From Filosporella fistucella (taxonomy: Eukaryota; Ascomycota; Leotiomycetes; Helotiales), in assembly GCA_030077755.1 (NCBI GenBank), contig JAQJZZ010000010.1, positions 496,001-560,000 of the forward strand: DNA of 64,000 bases. Reading direction: 5' to 3'. The position numbers and the translations under genes are program-made. How positions within the stretch are numbered: position 1 is the stretch's first letter; each line of letters opens with the position of its first letter. The notes under the pieces are model-generated. The model saw only the letters and a program-made list of their open reading frames with translations, searched no databases and was not told the origin of the DNA. Shown here in pieces: positions 46,158 through 57,800 of this stretch.

Positions 46158-47916
46158 TCATTTTTCGTCCGCCTCGGGCAAAGGAGAAGGTCCAAATGTG
46201 TTTTTAAATTCCTCGACATGCTGAAATCCGAGTATGGTGGTATCGATTGGAAATTCGGCTTGCAAAGGCGAGGTAGGTTCGCCAGCTCCGAATGGCCAAA
46301 CCATTCTGTTTTTCAGCCTGTCTGCGATATCGTTCCAGAGTTTCGCTTCGGTATGTGGTGTCGCTGAAGAAGGGATGCTAGACCGTGCACCCATACTCTG
46401 CTCCATATCTTTCAGTGTGTTGACTGCCACCCTAATCGCTTCTTCTGCATCCCACATTCCTTCTCGCCCTGGCGCTCTTCCGAGAATATTCAATGCTCTT
46501 TGTTTGGTTGACGGTTTTGGTGCTCGCAGTGCCGTGAAGAATAATGGCGCTATAACCCCCTGATCTGTAGAGAAATGTATATAAGTGGTTGGCATTGGAC
46601 CATTGGCATCCGAACTCAATAGAAATTCGCAAAGGCCGAGTATTTTTTCGAATTTCTCGTCTGCTTCGTTCGGGAGACCAATAACGACAGAAATAACAAG
46701 AGCGTGAACCTTCAGCAAATCCGCACCACGTCTTATTCTAAGGTTCGTAGCATCGACTGACCCTAGACTGTCAATATGTCGCTCTAGTGCATTTGTCCAT
46801 GTGAGTAATTTTGCATTGTGCGCTCTCCCTTGTGGTCCGTCTGGATTGGGTGGTGTGTGCTGTAAGATACTGTCCTGAGAAGTGCGATCATACATGATGT
46901 CCGCAGTAATGGTATCGAGTGCATGGCGTGCTATATCGAGGCTATCAAAGTTTTCTGGTTGCTGGCCCATCCCAGCGCCTTTCAAGGAACCCCAAAGTGC
47001 TGTTCGCTCTTGTTGTAGTTTGGGATTTACAAAAGTAGCAGCTTGAACCCCAAGAGAGAGAAGTGGAGGAGCAAACTCCTTCTCCCATTCTAAAGCAGAC
47101 GCTCCGCGCGGTTCTTGTGGTGTCTTAATATCACGAAGGATTCTGAGACCGGCTTCAAGATGGACTATGGCCGATGCACTGGTGGTGCGTTAGCACTATG
47201 TGATTGAACCGCCCATTTTGGCTCTGAAGGCGAAATCTTGGAAGGTGCAATGGAGGAAGTGCTTACTGGTTTCCCAACAGACAGTCGATGCAGATGAACA
47301 AGATGCAGGAAATCAGCGTGATATCTAACTCTTGGCTTCGAGTAGACATCAACTGATGCAGGCTGCTGATGGCTTTGGTGTATTGTCCAAAGGCAAACGC
47401 TTGCAATGAGGGGTCATATCCGATTCCCTGGTCTTGATTTCTGGCGTTAAAATCATGGTGAATGGCCGCAATGGCAATCACCGCATGGCGGACTGATGGC
47501 GCGGTGATGCTGCTCTGAAGCACTCTCCGCTCCCAAAAATCTGTGGAAAAGTTGCCAGACAAAAGAGGTGCTGTAACGGTGTGAAAGAAATAGTGAAACT
47601 TTGTCTCTCTAGGGTCCTCGGCGTTTTCGCCAACTAGACTTGAGGATGCAGAGTTGAGTAGACTTTTTGAAGGAGTGTCACTTCTAGACGTCGGCGGGCC
47701 ATAGCCATCGCATTTGCGCCCCGTAGATGTGCATCTTTTACAGAAAGGCTTCTCCTCACCACATTTCACTCTTCGGATTCTACATGTCAAGTCAGCTTTT
47801 GTATTACGTGAGCGGAATGAACAAATCAAAGAATTCTTGGCTTACTTGCAAGTCAGGCAGCCTAATCTTGAAGGAGTGCCACAGATTCGATATCGATGGG
47901 ATGTTCTTGGCCTCAT
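46158..47916 (-). CDS. Zn(II)2Cys6 transcription factor
   Basis: A 534-aa regulator from exons 47916-47846, 47779-47267 and 47178-46158. Exon 1 supplies MRPRTSHRYRICGTPSRLGC and the first zinc ligands; the cluster Cys are at residues 20, 23, 30, 37, 40 and 47, followed by DGYGPP, the commonest linker of this type. The region after (FHYFFHTVTAPLLSGNF...DFWERRVLQ) matches the C-terminal domain shared by C6 proteins of the GCTTCK family. The next exon has HASAIVHLEAGLRILRD. It lies near the DUF6536 gene, but no functional link is evident. The domain end is unusual only in lacking a clear acidic activation tail (ends PSPLPEADEK). Confidence 0.9.
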
Positions 47917-49879
47917 GTTGTTTGTATTTGGTGGCGCCACAACAATTCAAGAGAGTGGGTAGTCGTCCTTCATATCTTTGCCGTGAGGATATAGACCCAT
48001 CAAATGAGCAAAGTCAGCTCTTGTGTCAAATGTACTCAGACAGCTTGCCATCAAAGACTGGTACATAACGTTGTGCTTGTTCGAAGGTTGAGTGACCAGT
48101 CAAGACTCCAAACCCACCTCTTCTCGTTTTCGACGCATGCAATCTATCTTGAGCCGGGGTCGGATGCCAGATTCATTCTAAGCCCCGTCTTTTCGATAAC
48201 AGGCACGTCTGGACGGATGCAGGCAGTCGCCCATGTTGCCATCCTTAACAAGGGCTTATCACCCATCCAATTATATATATCTGCTCGTACCTTTTTGGGC
48301 CACATTCTCACACCGGCCCCACCAGCTAACGGCCAGCTCACCTTGTATTTTTGGACCCCAACTTTATTCCCAGCACGCAAGAATTGCGGTTGGCATGGGC
48401 CCCAAGGCCATGGTGATGGGGTGGGTGGGCCCTACTAACGGAAATAGCTTCCATGATGTCAATCTCAAGTCATACTTGCTCACTGACCTCTTGATGGTCT
48501 TGTCTTGGATATTTTGTTGCTGAAGAAATTCTTTGCATTTAGGGCCGATGTCTGAGAGAGGTATGTCGTCTAGCAAGAAACGGATTAGCTTAGCCGAGCT
48601 CTAGTACTACTAGAGGATTGCTCTCCAAATTGCCCAAGACGTCTAAGCCTCAAAAAACACAAGCGAGTCCGAAAGGACTTCATCCGAAGAGCATTGAATT
48701 TCAACTATTTCTGGATTCTCTATGCAGATACGACTCAATATGTCAATATCCAAAGTATCACATAAGTACCGGTATCAAACTCCTGGAAAAGCATCCACGG
48801 CGAGGGTCTGCTGATTAATGCTTGACACATTGAAGAGTGGACGGCACAGAATATCACGATGCCACGAACCTAACCGCAAATCGCGCCAACAAATCATACG
48901 ATTACATCCGGTAGACGCGGTCCAATAATGCCTCTTTTCTGGGACCGGAAACGTTCTTCTTCGGCCCGTAGTGCCCGATCGGGATGATGCAGCCGTAGAA
49001 TGGAGAAATGAGCGGAGTCTGAACAAGGAATGAAAGAAGTTGCAATGGCAGAGCTTGCCAAAATATGGTGAGACATCCATGATGGTTGTAATAAGGCCCC
49101 ATCAGAATTATTTGAGTCAAAGCTGCGCTAAAGAGTGGAATAGCTCACCGGCAGTGCAGGGTCATCGTCATATTACTAGAGTATTTCTCGCCCCGCCTTG
49201 TAAATGGAGGGCAACATCAGACGGACAACATTGTCCGGCTACCAGGATGTATCCCTAATAGAGGTATTCCAGTGTGATGCACATAAAATTCCATGATCAA
49301 CAATATTTTAAGGTAAGCTCAGAATTTCCCACTTTTCAACTTTTGACACAAGAAGTTTAGTCTCCACCCTTTCAGTGACCTTTTTACATACTTCTATTTA
49401 CCTGGAATATTATCGTTTCAAAATTGGCCATGCAGCTCTAGATCTCCTCATACGACTGGGCGACTTGAGACATTCTGGAGCACGGATCTCTGTTGATGAC
49501 CATCTGGACACAAGCAATTGGATAGGGACATATGGTCTGGCCTAAACACCGCGGTTTTACGACGCCGATGACCAGTCAAACTCAGACTAGCCCTATATTT
49601 CGGCTCGTCCCGATTCGAATGAGGATTCCCATGGTCACTACTGGAGAGGCGAAACGCAAATCATACGGCACGAAGATACAAGATGCTCGTCTGCCTGGGC
49701 GTCATCATAACTACCTGCGGGTTTCTCCCCGAAAGTTCATACATCGCATGAGTGTTCTCCTAGCTCAACCAGTTCCGCTTTTCATATACCGCATGGCGAT
49801 ATGATTTCTCCTTGCAGTACTACTCCCCCACAACCACCAACCCCATTCTTGAAGCTTGAACTACTATGCCGGACCTTTG

Positions 49880-49918
49880 TGCCGGGTGTCACCTCCCAAT
49901 CTCACAACACACCCGGCA
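49880..49918. repeat. Inverted repeat with 10-bp arms (TGCCGGGTGT)
   Basis: TGCCGGGTGT at 49880-49889 and ACACCCGGCA at 49909-49918 are perfect reverse complements separated by 19 bp. No gene start lies nearby. Confidence 0.6.
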
Positions 49919-51433
49919 GCCAACATCTTCAACATACCGCGACAAGGAAAGTATTCCGAAAGCACTGCCCCCCAACCCAACATCAACCTCCAATTCTACC
50001 CAATTTGCCTAATTATTCTCAGACTAAATCGCGTTGCTCCCTGGAAAATAGTTCACAAACATTCCCTTGCAGCAAAGACTTGCAAACGCGAACCCGCAAC
50101 TGCTGACGACGCATCAGCACACGCCGCAGTCATGCATGAGCTTCACATCATGGCTCCCAGGCGTTCGTTAGACACGGGAATTAAGATAAAATCCGATGGG
50201 GTACTTAACTACCTCGGCTAGGATGCCGAAGCCGGGAGAGCGGAAAGGGCGCTCCCTATCCTACTTATTGCTCATTCAAAGAGACCTTGCTGCTCATGTA
50301 AAGATGACAGTTGCTACGCTGGGACCGCAGAAATGAGAGGTTCTGCAGGTTTGGAGAGTTGTGAGTGGTGATAGGAGAAGATACCCTGGTATATGCATGG
50401 GACACGGCTCAGCCCTTCCAGCCCTTCAGCCCTACAAGGATGGGGATATACTTGGCATGTCACTTTTCTTTGCTATCCTTGTTTTTTTGTGTTAATACCT
50501 TCCTGTCTTGGGATTTTCGGCCGAGTCAGACTCGAGATCTTTGGTATTGTCTTCTGGAAGTTGCGGTATTGGTGCCGTTCCTTGAAGTTATTGGTTTGAG
50601 TGAAATGGTGACTTATGGTGAGTGATTTAAGACACTTGAAAATTACTGGTACGACGATCAACATCTAGGAAACGCTGATTGAGATGCATCACTCGTACGG
50701 CACCGTTCCGTAATGCTGATGGTGTCCTGTAGCATTTCGCCATCCGGTTGGAGATTCAGAGTATTATGCCTCATGCTTCAAAATATCCGCCGAGTGTGCA
50801 ATATCTGAACATAACATGAGAGCATCATGACCTGCACTGGTCAACAAAGCTCGGCATACTACGTAGTACTCGTAACAATTATGTCCAAAAGATTGAAATT
50901 AGGATCAGCATCCAAGTACCCCAAAGCATCAGCATACTAGCTCTTAACGGAAAAACTTCAATAATTACTTCTGCAAAGCAGAGAGCCGTAAACATACCAT
51001 CTCCTGACAATATCATCTCATAATTTTCAATTCCGACTCACGACGTGTAAATGAAGTGACATTCCTCACTCCACAACACGAAGATACGAACAAGTCCTGA
51101 AAAAGATCACGTTGCTCTTCGTATTCCCCTGTACTTTACCAGACACCTCTAATTTTCCTTGACTTTCCTATCTCCATTAAGCCACTCTAGAAACTAGGAA
51201 TGGAGTATACACCGTTCTCGATCCACCAAGCATCACTAGTTTGGCTTTGTGCGATTCGCACTAGCTCCATACATTTCTGCCAAAACACCTGCACATCACA
51301 TCCCTCGTATCTCCAACCATTAACCACACCATACCATTCCTCATCTCCAGCTCACCATGTCATCCCTTCGCAGCCAATAGCTTGAAACCAGCATCATGAG
51401 CACAAGTATGCTTTGCCGCTCATGATATACAAT

Positions 51434-51464
51434 GCGGCCGCCCCTGTTGTGCGAAGCGGCCGCC
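51434..51464. repeat. Two copies of palindromic GCGGCCGCC, 22 bp apart
   Basis: GCGGCCGCC occurs at 51434-51442 and again at 51456-51464. Each contains the 8-bp palindrome GCGGCCGC (a NotI site), which is rare in AT-leaning DNA. Two so close are conspicuous. Confidence 0.8.
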
Positions 51465-52584
51465 CTACACATTACAAGCTGCATACTGTACTAGAAATTG
51501 GCTTCTTATGAGAGATACGATGTCTGGTAACGAGGTAAGCTGCACTCGTGGGTCGTATCGTCGTGAGCTGGGAGCCTGTGGTTTGCGCCAGGTGGGAAGT
51601 ATGACTTGGTGTCTGCTGGCGGGGGTAGGGAGTAGGGCTGAAAAAATGATGAGGGGTGGTTGTGGTTAGTGTTTGGAAATGAATCGATTGAGATGAGATG
51701 ATTGCGTTATTTCCTGTGGCCAAGTACTCAATCCTCAGGGGGAAGGCATATTCAACTTGGAATTAGAGCAAGAAATCTAGGGAGTATTCCTTTGCAAAAG
51801 CCAAGATCCTGATGTACATTCATTTGTCAAGCTCTTATGGAACTAACATGATAGCTTATTTCAATAAACTCTTCCTCGTTCTTTTAATAGAGATAGAATT
51901 GCCCATCAGTGCCATCTCTGAATCATAAAATTCACGCATTTCGTCGTTAAAAAAATTGGCCCTTACTTACGTGCTCAAAATCCATACCCTTCCGTGCCTA
52001 TTAAGAAATCCAGACTTTCCGAGAACTCATACTTCAAAGTTCCGCGCCTTTTCCTCGGAAGTTTCAGTCTATATGGCTGTTTTATTCTGAAGAAGATACA
52101 TTTCTCAGGTCTTGAGGAAGACATAGAATTTTATTGAGCCTAGTAACTTGCATGTCACTTTATTACCACTTACCATATACGTATCAATTCTCTCATTCCT
52201 CCTCTACTCATCAATATACATAGCCATACCCTTAGTAGATCATCACTCAGATCATTCCAATCCGAGTTCTTGCTCTTCTCCCTAAAAGTATCATCAAATC
52301 TACCCTATCGTCGCCCACCATCCTACATACCACCCGACGCAAGATTATTCTCTTATTGCTCCACATCAACCCATCTCCACTATCACAGCCACATCTACTT
52401 CTCTTAACCTCTCATATCCCCAGTACCATCAATATCACCCCTCTAGTCCCCACCTAAATCCACCGAAAAGACAAAATAAAAAGTTCGCTTACTGCAAACT
52501 CGTCACCCCACCATCCACACATTCATCTTTTAACACACAAACCCACCAAAAAGGAGATGTCTCTGGATAGAGACTGGATAGATA

Positions 52585-52685
52585 TGCGTTCGCCGGGAAT
52601 CGAACCCGGGGCCCATCGAAGTTGTTGCTTCTTCTGTTGAGAAGATGCATGGCAACGATGGATTTTACCACTAAACCACAAACGC
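52585..52685 (-). tRNA. tRNA-Gly(GCC) with 30-nt intron
   Basis: Read on the minus strand, GCGTTTG pairs with CGAACGC in the acceptor stem (one G-U), followed by TG, a D arm with GTGGTA, and an anticodon stem CATCG/CGATG enclosing TTGCCA and T, giving anticodon GCC. The T arm is CCGGG-TTCGATT-CCCGG and the discriminator is A. The intron follows the base 3' of the anticodon (about 52649-52620), giving a mature length of 71 nt, normal for tRNA-Gly. An intron at the canonical 37/38 site is typical of nuclear tRNAs. Confidence 0.93.
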
Positions 52686-53129
52686 TGGATGTTGCTTTTG
52701 ATGGAGGAGATGGTGGTTAATTTGGGATTTGGCAGAGCAAAAAAGAAGAGAATTGGGTTTACAAAACGGGGGAGGGACATGGTAAATGTGGAGGAGGTAT
52801 GAGCAGGTGTTGCAAGTAAAATACATTGGATAGTTCATAATTATCTTTTGCTCCATAGATTGAATTATTTTGAAGATGAAATGAAAAATTGAGATTTTTT
52901 GAGAGGAACAAAAGCCAGTACCGATTCTTTCACTACATGCCTCAGCCATCAATTCCCCGAGTCCCGCACTATTGTTGCTAGTAATGTGTGCTGCTTTGGG
53001 GAATTGAAGTGAACTAGCAAACGAAGATGAAAATATTTTGATCTTTGATAGCCTTCGGCACAGATCGTTCTATTGGTTTGATAAACCGAATGAGAGCAAA
53101 CTGCTTTGGTGCACATAATTATGCAATAA
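52686..53129. other. Short gap between tRNA and a hypothetical gene
   Basis: About 440 bp, AT-rich, upstream of the tRNA on its strand and downstream of the hypothetical gene. Nothing recognisable. Confidence 0.5.
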
Positions 53130-54052
53130 TCACATCAAATTGATTGCTCTCATAATGGCTGCCAATACATTGTATACAGACTTATTTGGTAGAACAAGCG
53201 TCTTATTTTCTTGTTTAACAATCACTGCTGTTGCAGCGAGTCGATCTTGCCAATTGCCGCTGGCTCTGACTATACTAGTGCTGCTTGGTGCATCAAACAC
53301 TTCACCCCAGCAGTCAATTGAGATGAGATCTATGTTGTGAAGCTCGGATGAATCCTCCCATGCTGTGATCAATGAATGTTCCTTGTGTTCGCACTCATGT
53401 TTAATAATTAGATGCTTGTTTTTGAACATGGACAGAATATCAAGTTCTCCGATGTGCTTGCCAGCATCATTGACTGGCACAAGTGTCTTGAGAAGAACCA
53501 CGAATGTATCACGAAAACCTCTAGCCCTTACAATCAATACGCATGTCGAAGTCAGTGAAAGATATATGGAAGAGGTGCTCGCAAATTTGTCTTTGAACTT
53601 TTCATTCCATAGTAAGTGGTTGATGGTATGCCGTGATCACTGATCTGACGTGAACATATATCCGTTGACTAAGAGTATCGACAGAGATCAAAAAAGGCAT
53701 TTCAGGGCTTTGGATGGTTTCGAGATATTTTATGTCAACAGCTTGAAGGCATTCTCAAGCGAATTGGTCTGTGAAGCAAAAGCGATATGAATCGAGTCAG
53801 CAACCTATTGGCCATTACCCCGCTAACATGATTCTGAATCGACAGAACTATCTCCCAGCCCTGACACTGCTATATTTCGACGCATAGAAACATCATTGAC
53901 ATCATCTGCGCGGAATAGGAAATGGTTGACATTTGGAATATAGAAGCAATTGTAGGCGTCGCTAGTATTCTGCTTCTTGATTACTTCATCAACGTGTGCC
54001 GATGAATGCCTTCTCTGGCCAATGCAAGAAGCGGCAGCACGCACACTAGCAT
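53130..54052 (-). CDS. Unrecognised multi-exon protein, 5' end unresolved
   Basis: Not recognised. Three exons can be chained in frame: about 54052-53828, 53741-53641 and 53597-53130. The last intron would be 43 nt with GTGATC and GAAAAG ends; the first would use GTTAGC and CTTCAAG, so both sites are off-consensus. The product contains HVDEVIKKQNTSDAYNCFYI, SVDIKYLETIQSPEMPFLIS and a C-terminal mixed alpha/beta segment (FVVLLKTLVPVNDAGKHIGE; HNIDLISIDCWGEVFDAPSS) that looks like a real folded domain. No motif or transmembrane helix is visible. The start codon is upstream of an apparent acceptor at about 54053 and was not found. It lies tail-away from the patatin-domain gene, with 755 bp between. 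Confidence 0.5.
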
Positions 54053-54807
54053 ATCATGATCGCAATTTATACTTTGAGTCATGCTTTTTATTGGATTTCC
54101 GAGCTTCTCACCCTTGAGTTTATACTATTACATCGCGAAACTTTTAGAAGATCAAGCTGAATAAGTATCAGTACACAAGACTTTCTCCATATAAATAAAG
54201 CACTATATACATAGTGGCGTGGTGCTGAATAAGCACACGAGAGCTTCACAACAGTTCACGTCTCTCCGCAATCTTACCGCGATCAACATCAACTCTTCTT
54301 TCTGGAATCAATCCAAGCTCCCTTCACTTACTCTAATCCCAATACCTCATTTGCTCGCAGTCTATGACATGTTAGTCGCGTTTCTTTTCATCCGCTTCTA
54401 TATTTCTTTTGCTAGGCAATTCCGTCGATGCTTTCAGTCACCGAATTGTGGCTGGAAAGCGGAAGGGATGCGGGGTTTGATTCGTGTGCTTGCCAGCCTT
54501 CAATGCATGCATTACATTGAAGATGGAGTGGCAGTACCTCCATTGGTGTGTAATGGCCAATTACTGCGGCTCAATTGGCCACACAATATCAGCACATCCC
54601 AAAGTGTCCCTCAGAGCATCGAGGTGCATTCAGCTCGGGCGAACAGGGCATTTGCTGTCCAATTACAGTCAACATCCCATGCAGCTCTAGTGAGCCTCAA
54701 CTTGCTCGCCAGAATCTTGAATACTTCTTCAATGTCTCCCTCCGTCGTGTTTCAGTTTGCAGCCTTGTTACCATTGTTTCGACCTTTACCTTTGCATTCA
54801 CCTTACG
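54053..54807. promoter_or_regulatory. Divergent upstream region of the hypothetical and patatin-domain genes
   Basis: Shared 5' region of two divergent genes. A plus-strand frame from 54219 to 54842 (207 codons) runs into the start of the patatin gene in another frame. It is hydrophobic in places but domain-free, so it is not accepted as a gene. Confidence 0.4.
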
Positions 54808-57800
54808 ATGAGTTCAACCAAGAGCGTAGCCAGTGGTTATGACGAGTCGACGACTTGGGCACTCAATCTAATGGATCGATTGAGTATAGACCGTTCCCAT
54901 GTGGCAGCGACACATCCACAAGATGTACGGGCGAGGCCTCGGGAGTGCGCCATGGCTGCGACCCCTCTTCACACTAATTTACCAAATGGAGATCCGTCAT
55001 TCATGAAGACGAGCTACTGCAATGTATGCAATCTTCAATTCTGCGATAAGTGCTGGCAAATTCAACCTACTCATATGTTCAAAACACTTGGCGTAACGGG
55101 AGTTCCTCATGAGAAAACTGATCCCGATGTTGCTGAAATCGTGCGAGCTACGCTCGAGGTCAATACTTCGGACGAACAACAGCAGGAACTACACATTGAA
55201 GATCAGGACACTACGTGGTTTGGAATAGTCGAAGAAAATGGGGAACCAACACTGCGAGATCACGGTCGATATACCGAATTGATGTCTTGCTTTCCGAAGC
55301 TGCAAGAAGATCGCTGCTGCCCAGGACTTGTTTCGTTCGTGGGACCGACAGGTATAGACCATTCCTATTATGGCGGTTCAAAAGGGTTTCGGATCATAAT
55401 TTTGACATATGATAGGTGCTGGCAAGAGTGCGCTTGTAAAATTGCTTGTCGAGGTCAGTCAAGATGACATTGGTTTGGAAATGGCGGAATGACGCTGACT
55501 TACAATGTACACAGCTCCACAAGCGACCAGGCGAGATATTTGACACACCTGTTGTTGGTCGTGTGGATGATGGCTTGTCTCCAACCTCGGGTGACGTACA
55601 CTTATATCCAGATCCTAAAAGCTTTGGCACAAACAGGCCACTATTGTATGCCGATTGCGAAGGAATACAAGGCGGTGACCGACAACCAAAATCTGCGACT
55701 GCACGGAATCGGCTCACAAAGGCAGCGCATAAAGCTGGAAAACATGCTGGATTCCGCAATCCTCGACAGCCATCCAGAAACAGGACTCTTAAATGGGCCA
55801 AAGGTGACGATGAGAAGAAGAGAAGGGAATATGTCGTGACAAATCTATACCCGAGGCTCCTCTATACATTCACAGACGTCGTAGTGTTTGTTTTAAAGTC
55901 GCAACAGTAAGTCGTGCAATATGTTGGTATGATTCGCAGAACTCTAATGATTCTAGATCGATTGAAAAAATAATTGTGCAACTTCTTGATTGGGCAAAAC
56001 TAGTTGCGGAAACATCTTCCAACCAACCCACACTTCCACATGCTGTTATCGCACTTAATGCATCCGCAAACAAGATCGACGAGTCACGCTGGGACATTAC
56101 CGCTTCCACAGCCTGGCTCATGAAAGAAGTACAACCGGCGCTCGCGGAAAATATCGACCTTCAGAGATATGTCAGGCTTTGGAGGAAGAAGGGCCTTGAG
56201 ATCACGTCTGTGGAAGGACTTCTTGCTCGCTATTATTCTAGTTTTAAGGTCATACATGTCCCAGAGAACGGGAGGCCCGAGTTAATCCGCCAGCAAATCT
56301 CTAAGCTCTACTTTGAAATTACCAGAGCAACCGAAGAGTCCCACGAGCACAAAAAACGCCAAAGAATGCAGTTGAGTGCCGGTGAGCTACATTCGTATCT
56401 ACAATATGCGTTTGATTGGTTTAGCAACGTCCTCGACAGACCCTTCGACTTCATACAGGCTTCATTCTGGAATAGTTCCATCCCTTTAGACTTTTGCGGG
56501 AACATCACGAAACTCGCACTGAACGTCATGTATACAAATCAGTGGACTTACGGGACACAGTTCATGGTCAAGCCTCTGTTTGAAGGACTAAGTTATCTTG
56601 TCGGCTCTTGTATCATGTTGGGCTCTGTACGTGAAAATCATCACGGTATGTAATTGACCCTCCAATTGCAAAGTATTCACACTGATGGTGCAGGCCTTTC
56701 TGAGGATATATTCCCATTATACGAACAGCCAATTGCCGATGCACTGAATGACTTTTGCAATCGAGGTTGGCCTTGTGAATGGATCCATCCGAAGAAGGGC
56801 GCGAGATGCATCAATATGAAAAATGGCCACACCAAAGGTCACCAGCTTAAATCAGGGAAGGTGTACAACGGGCAGTATCAATCATCGTTCTCTCCATCGA
56901 GCTACTTAGAGCTTTTCCGTGCAAACGTGTTCTATGCTTTCCAAGATAATCTCAAAAAGCTACAAGACGACAGAAGGGTTAGGCAAGTCGACTTTTCAGA
57001 AGAGCGCGTTGCAGCACTTATCCATCGAGAGACCTTAGGGTACTTTTTTGCCAAGGTCAGGGGTCAGCACGATAGTCTGTTCAGCAATACCAGCTGCCTG
57101 GTTTGCTTGATGAACACGCCAGAGCATCGCCTTCCTTGTGGCCATATTCTCTGCGATCCCTGCCTGCGGGCATACGGTAACAGAGTCAGCGATACTCTCA
57201 TAGAGATCAATTCCTGCCCATTGCCACACAGTCGCCTCAAATGGGACAAGGCATGGCCGGTGGCAGTCAAACCTGTTCAGGCAGGCGTAAGAGTGCTCTG
57301 TCTTGATGGGTGAGTGCAATGTGTCCTATACGAACCCCATCGCTAACGTTTGCGGTGACAGAGGAGGTGTTCGAGGTATCGTAGAGCTTGAAATATTGAA
57401 ACTGATACAAGACAAGTTGCCACCACTCATTCAGATCCGATCATTCTTTGATCTCATTGTTGGAACCAGGTAGGTGCCAATCCGTGACAGCTTTGATGAT
57501 CGTCATCAATGTCACTGACTATCCTAGCACTGGTGGTCTTATTGCTTTGGGTCTCGGAGCAAAAGTATGGACAGTAAAAACCTGCACAGAGCATTTCAAC
57601 GACCTCTGTACGGAGGCCTTCCAACCCCGGACTGTATTGAGAGGTGCACTGGGTAATGCTTGGAATTACTATCACCATAGCCGATATAAGACCAAACCAC
57701 TGGAACAATGTTTGAAGAAAGCATATTGTTCGTTGGTAGGAAAGGAGTACATGTTCGGGGGCACAAGCACAATGGAGTACCCTTCTACCAAGGTTGCGGT

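Larger units (their letters stand above)
47917..52584. other. 4.7-kb gene-poor region
   Basis: Open frames of 60-144 codons are present (for example 48004-48438, 49856-50221) but have low-complexity or erratic composition and no domains, so I do not accept them. The region contains a 10-bp perfect inverted repeat (49880-49918) and a doubled GCGGCCGCC (51434-51464). The stretch 51770-52500 is AT-rich, then CA/CT-rich. No RNA gene other than the tRNA at 52585 was found. Confidence 0.45.

Noticed and set aside
49801..50221. Overlapping plus-strand frames of 101 and 121 codons
   Set aside because: Low-complexity Pro/Gln/Thr composition in one frame and no motif in the other; neither could be extended by splicing.
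51434..51464. CRISPR-like or phage attachment site
   Set aside because: Only two GC palindromes in a eukaryotic nuclear context; no array, integrase or spacer structure.
54219..54842. 207-codon plus-strand frame before the patatin-domain gene
   Set aside because: No domain, and its 3' part overlaps the well-supported first exon of the patatin gene in another frame.
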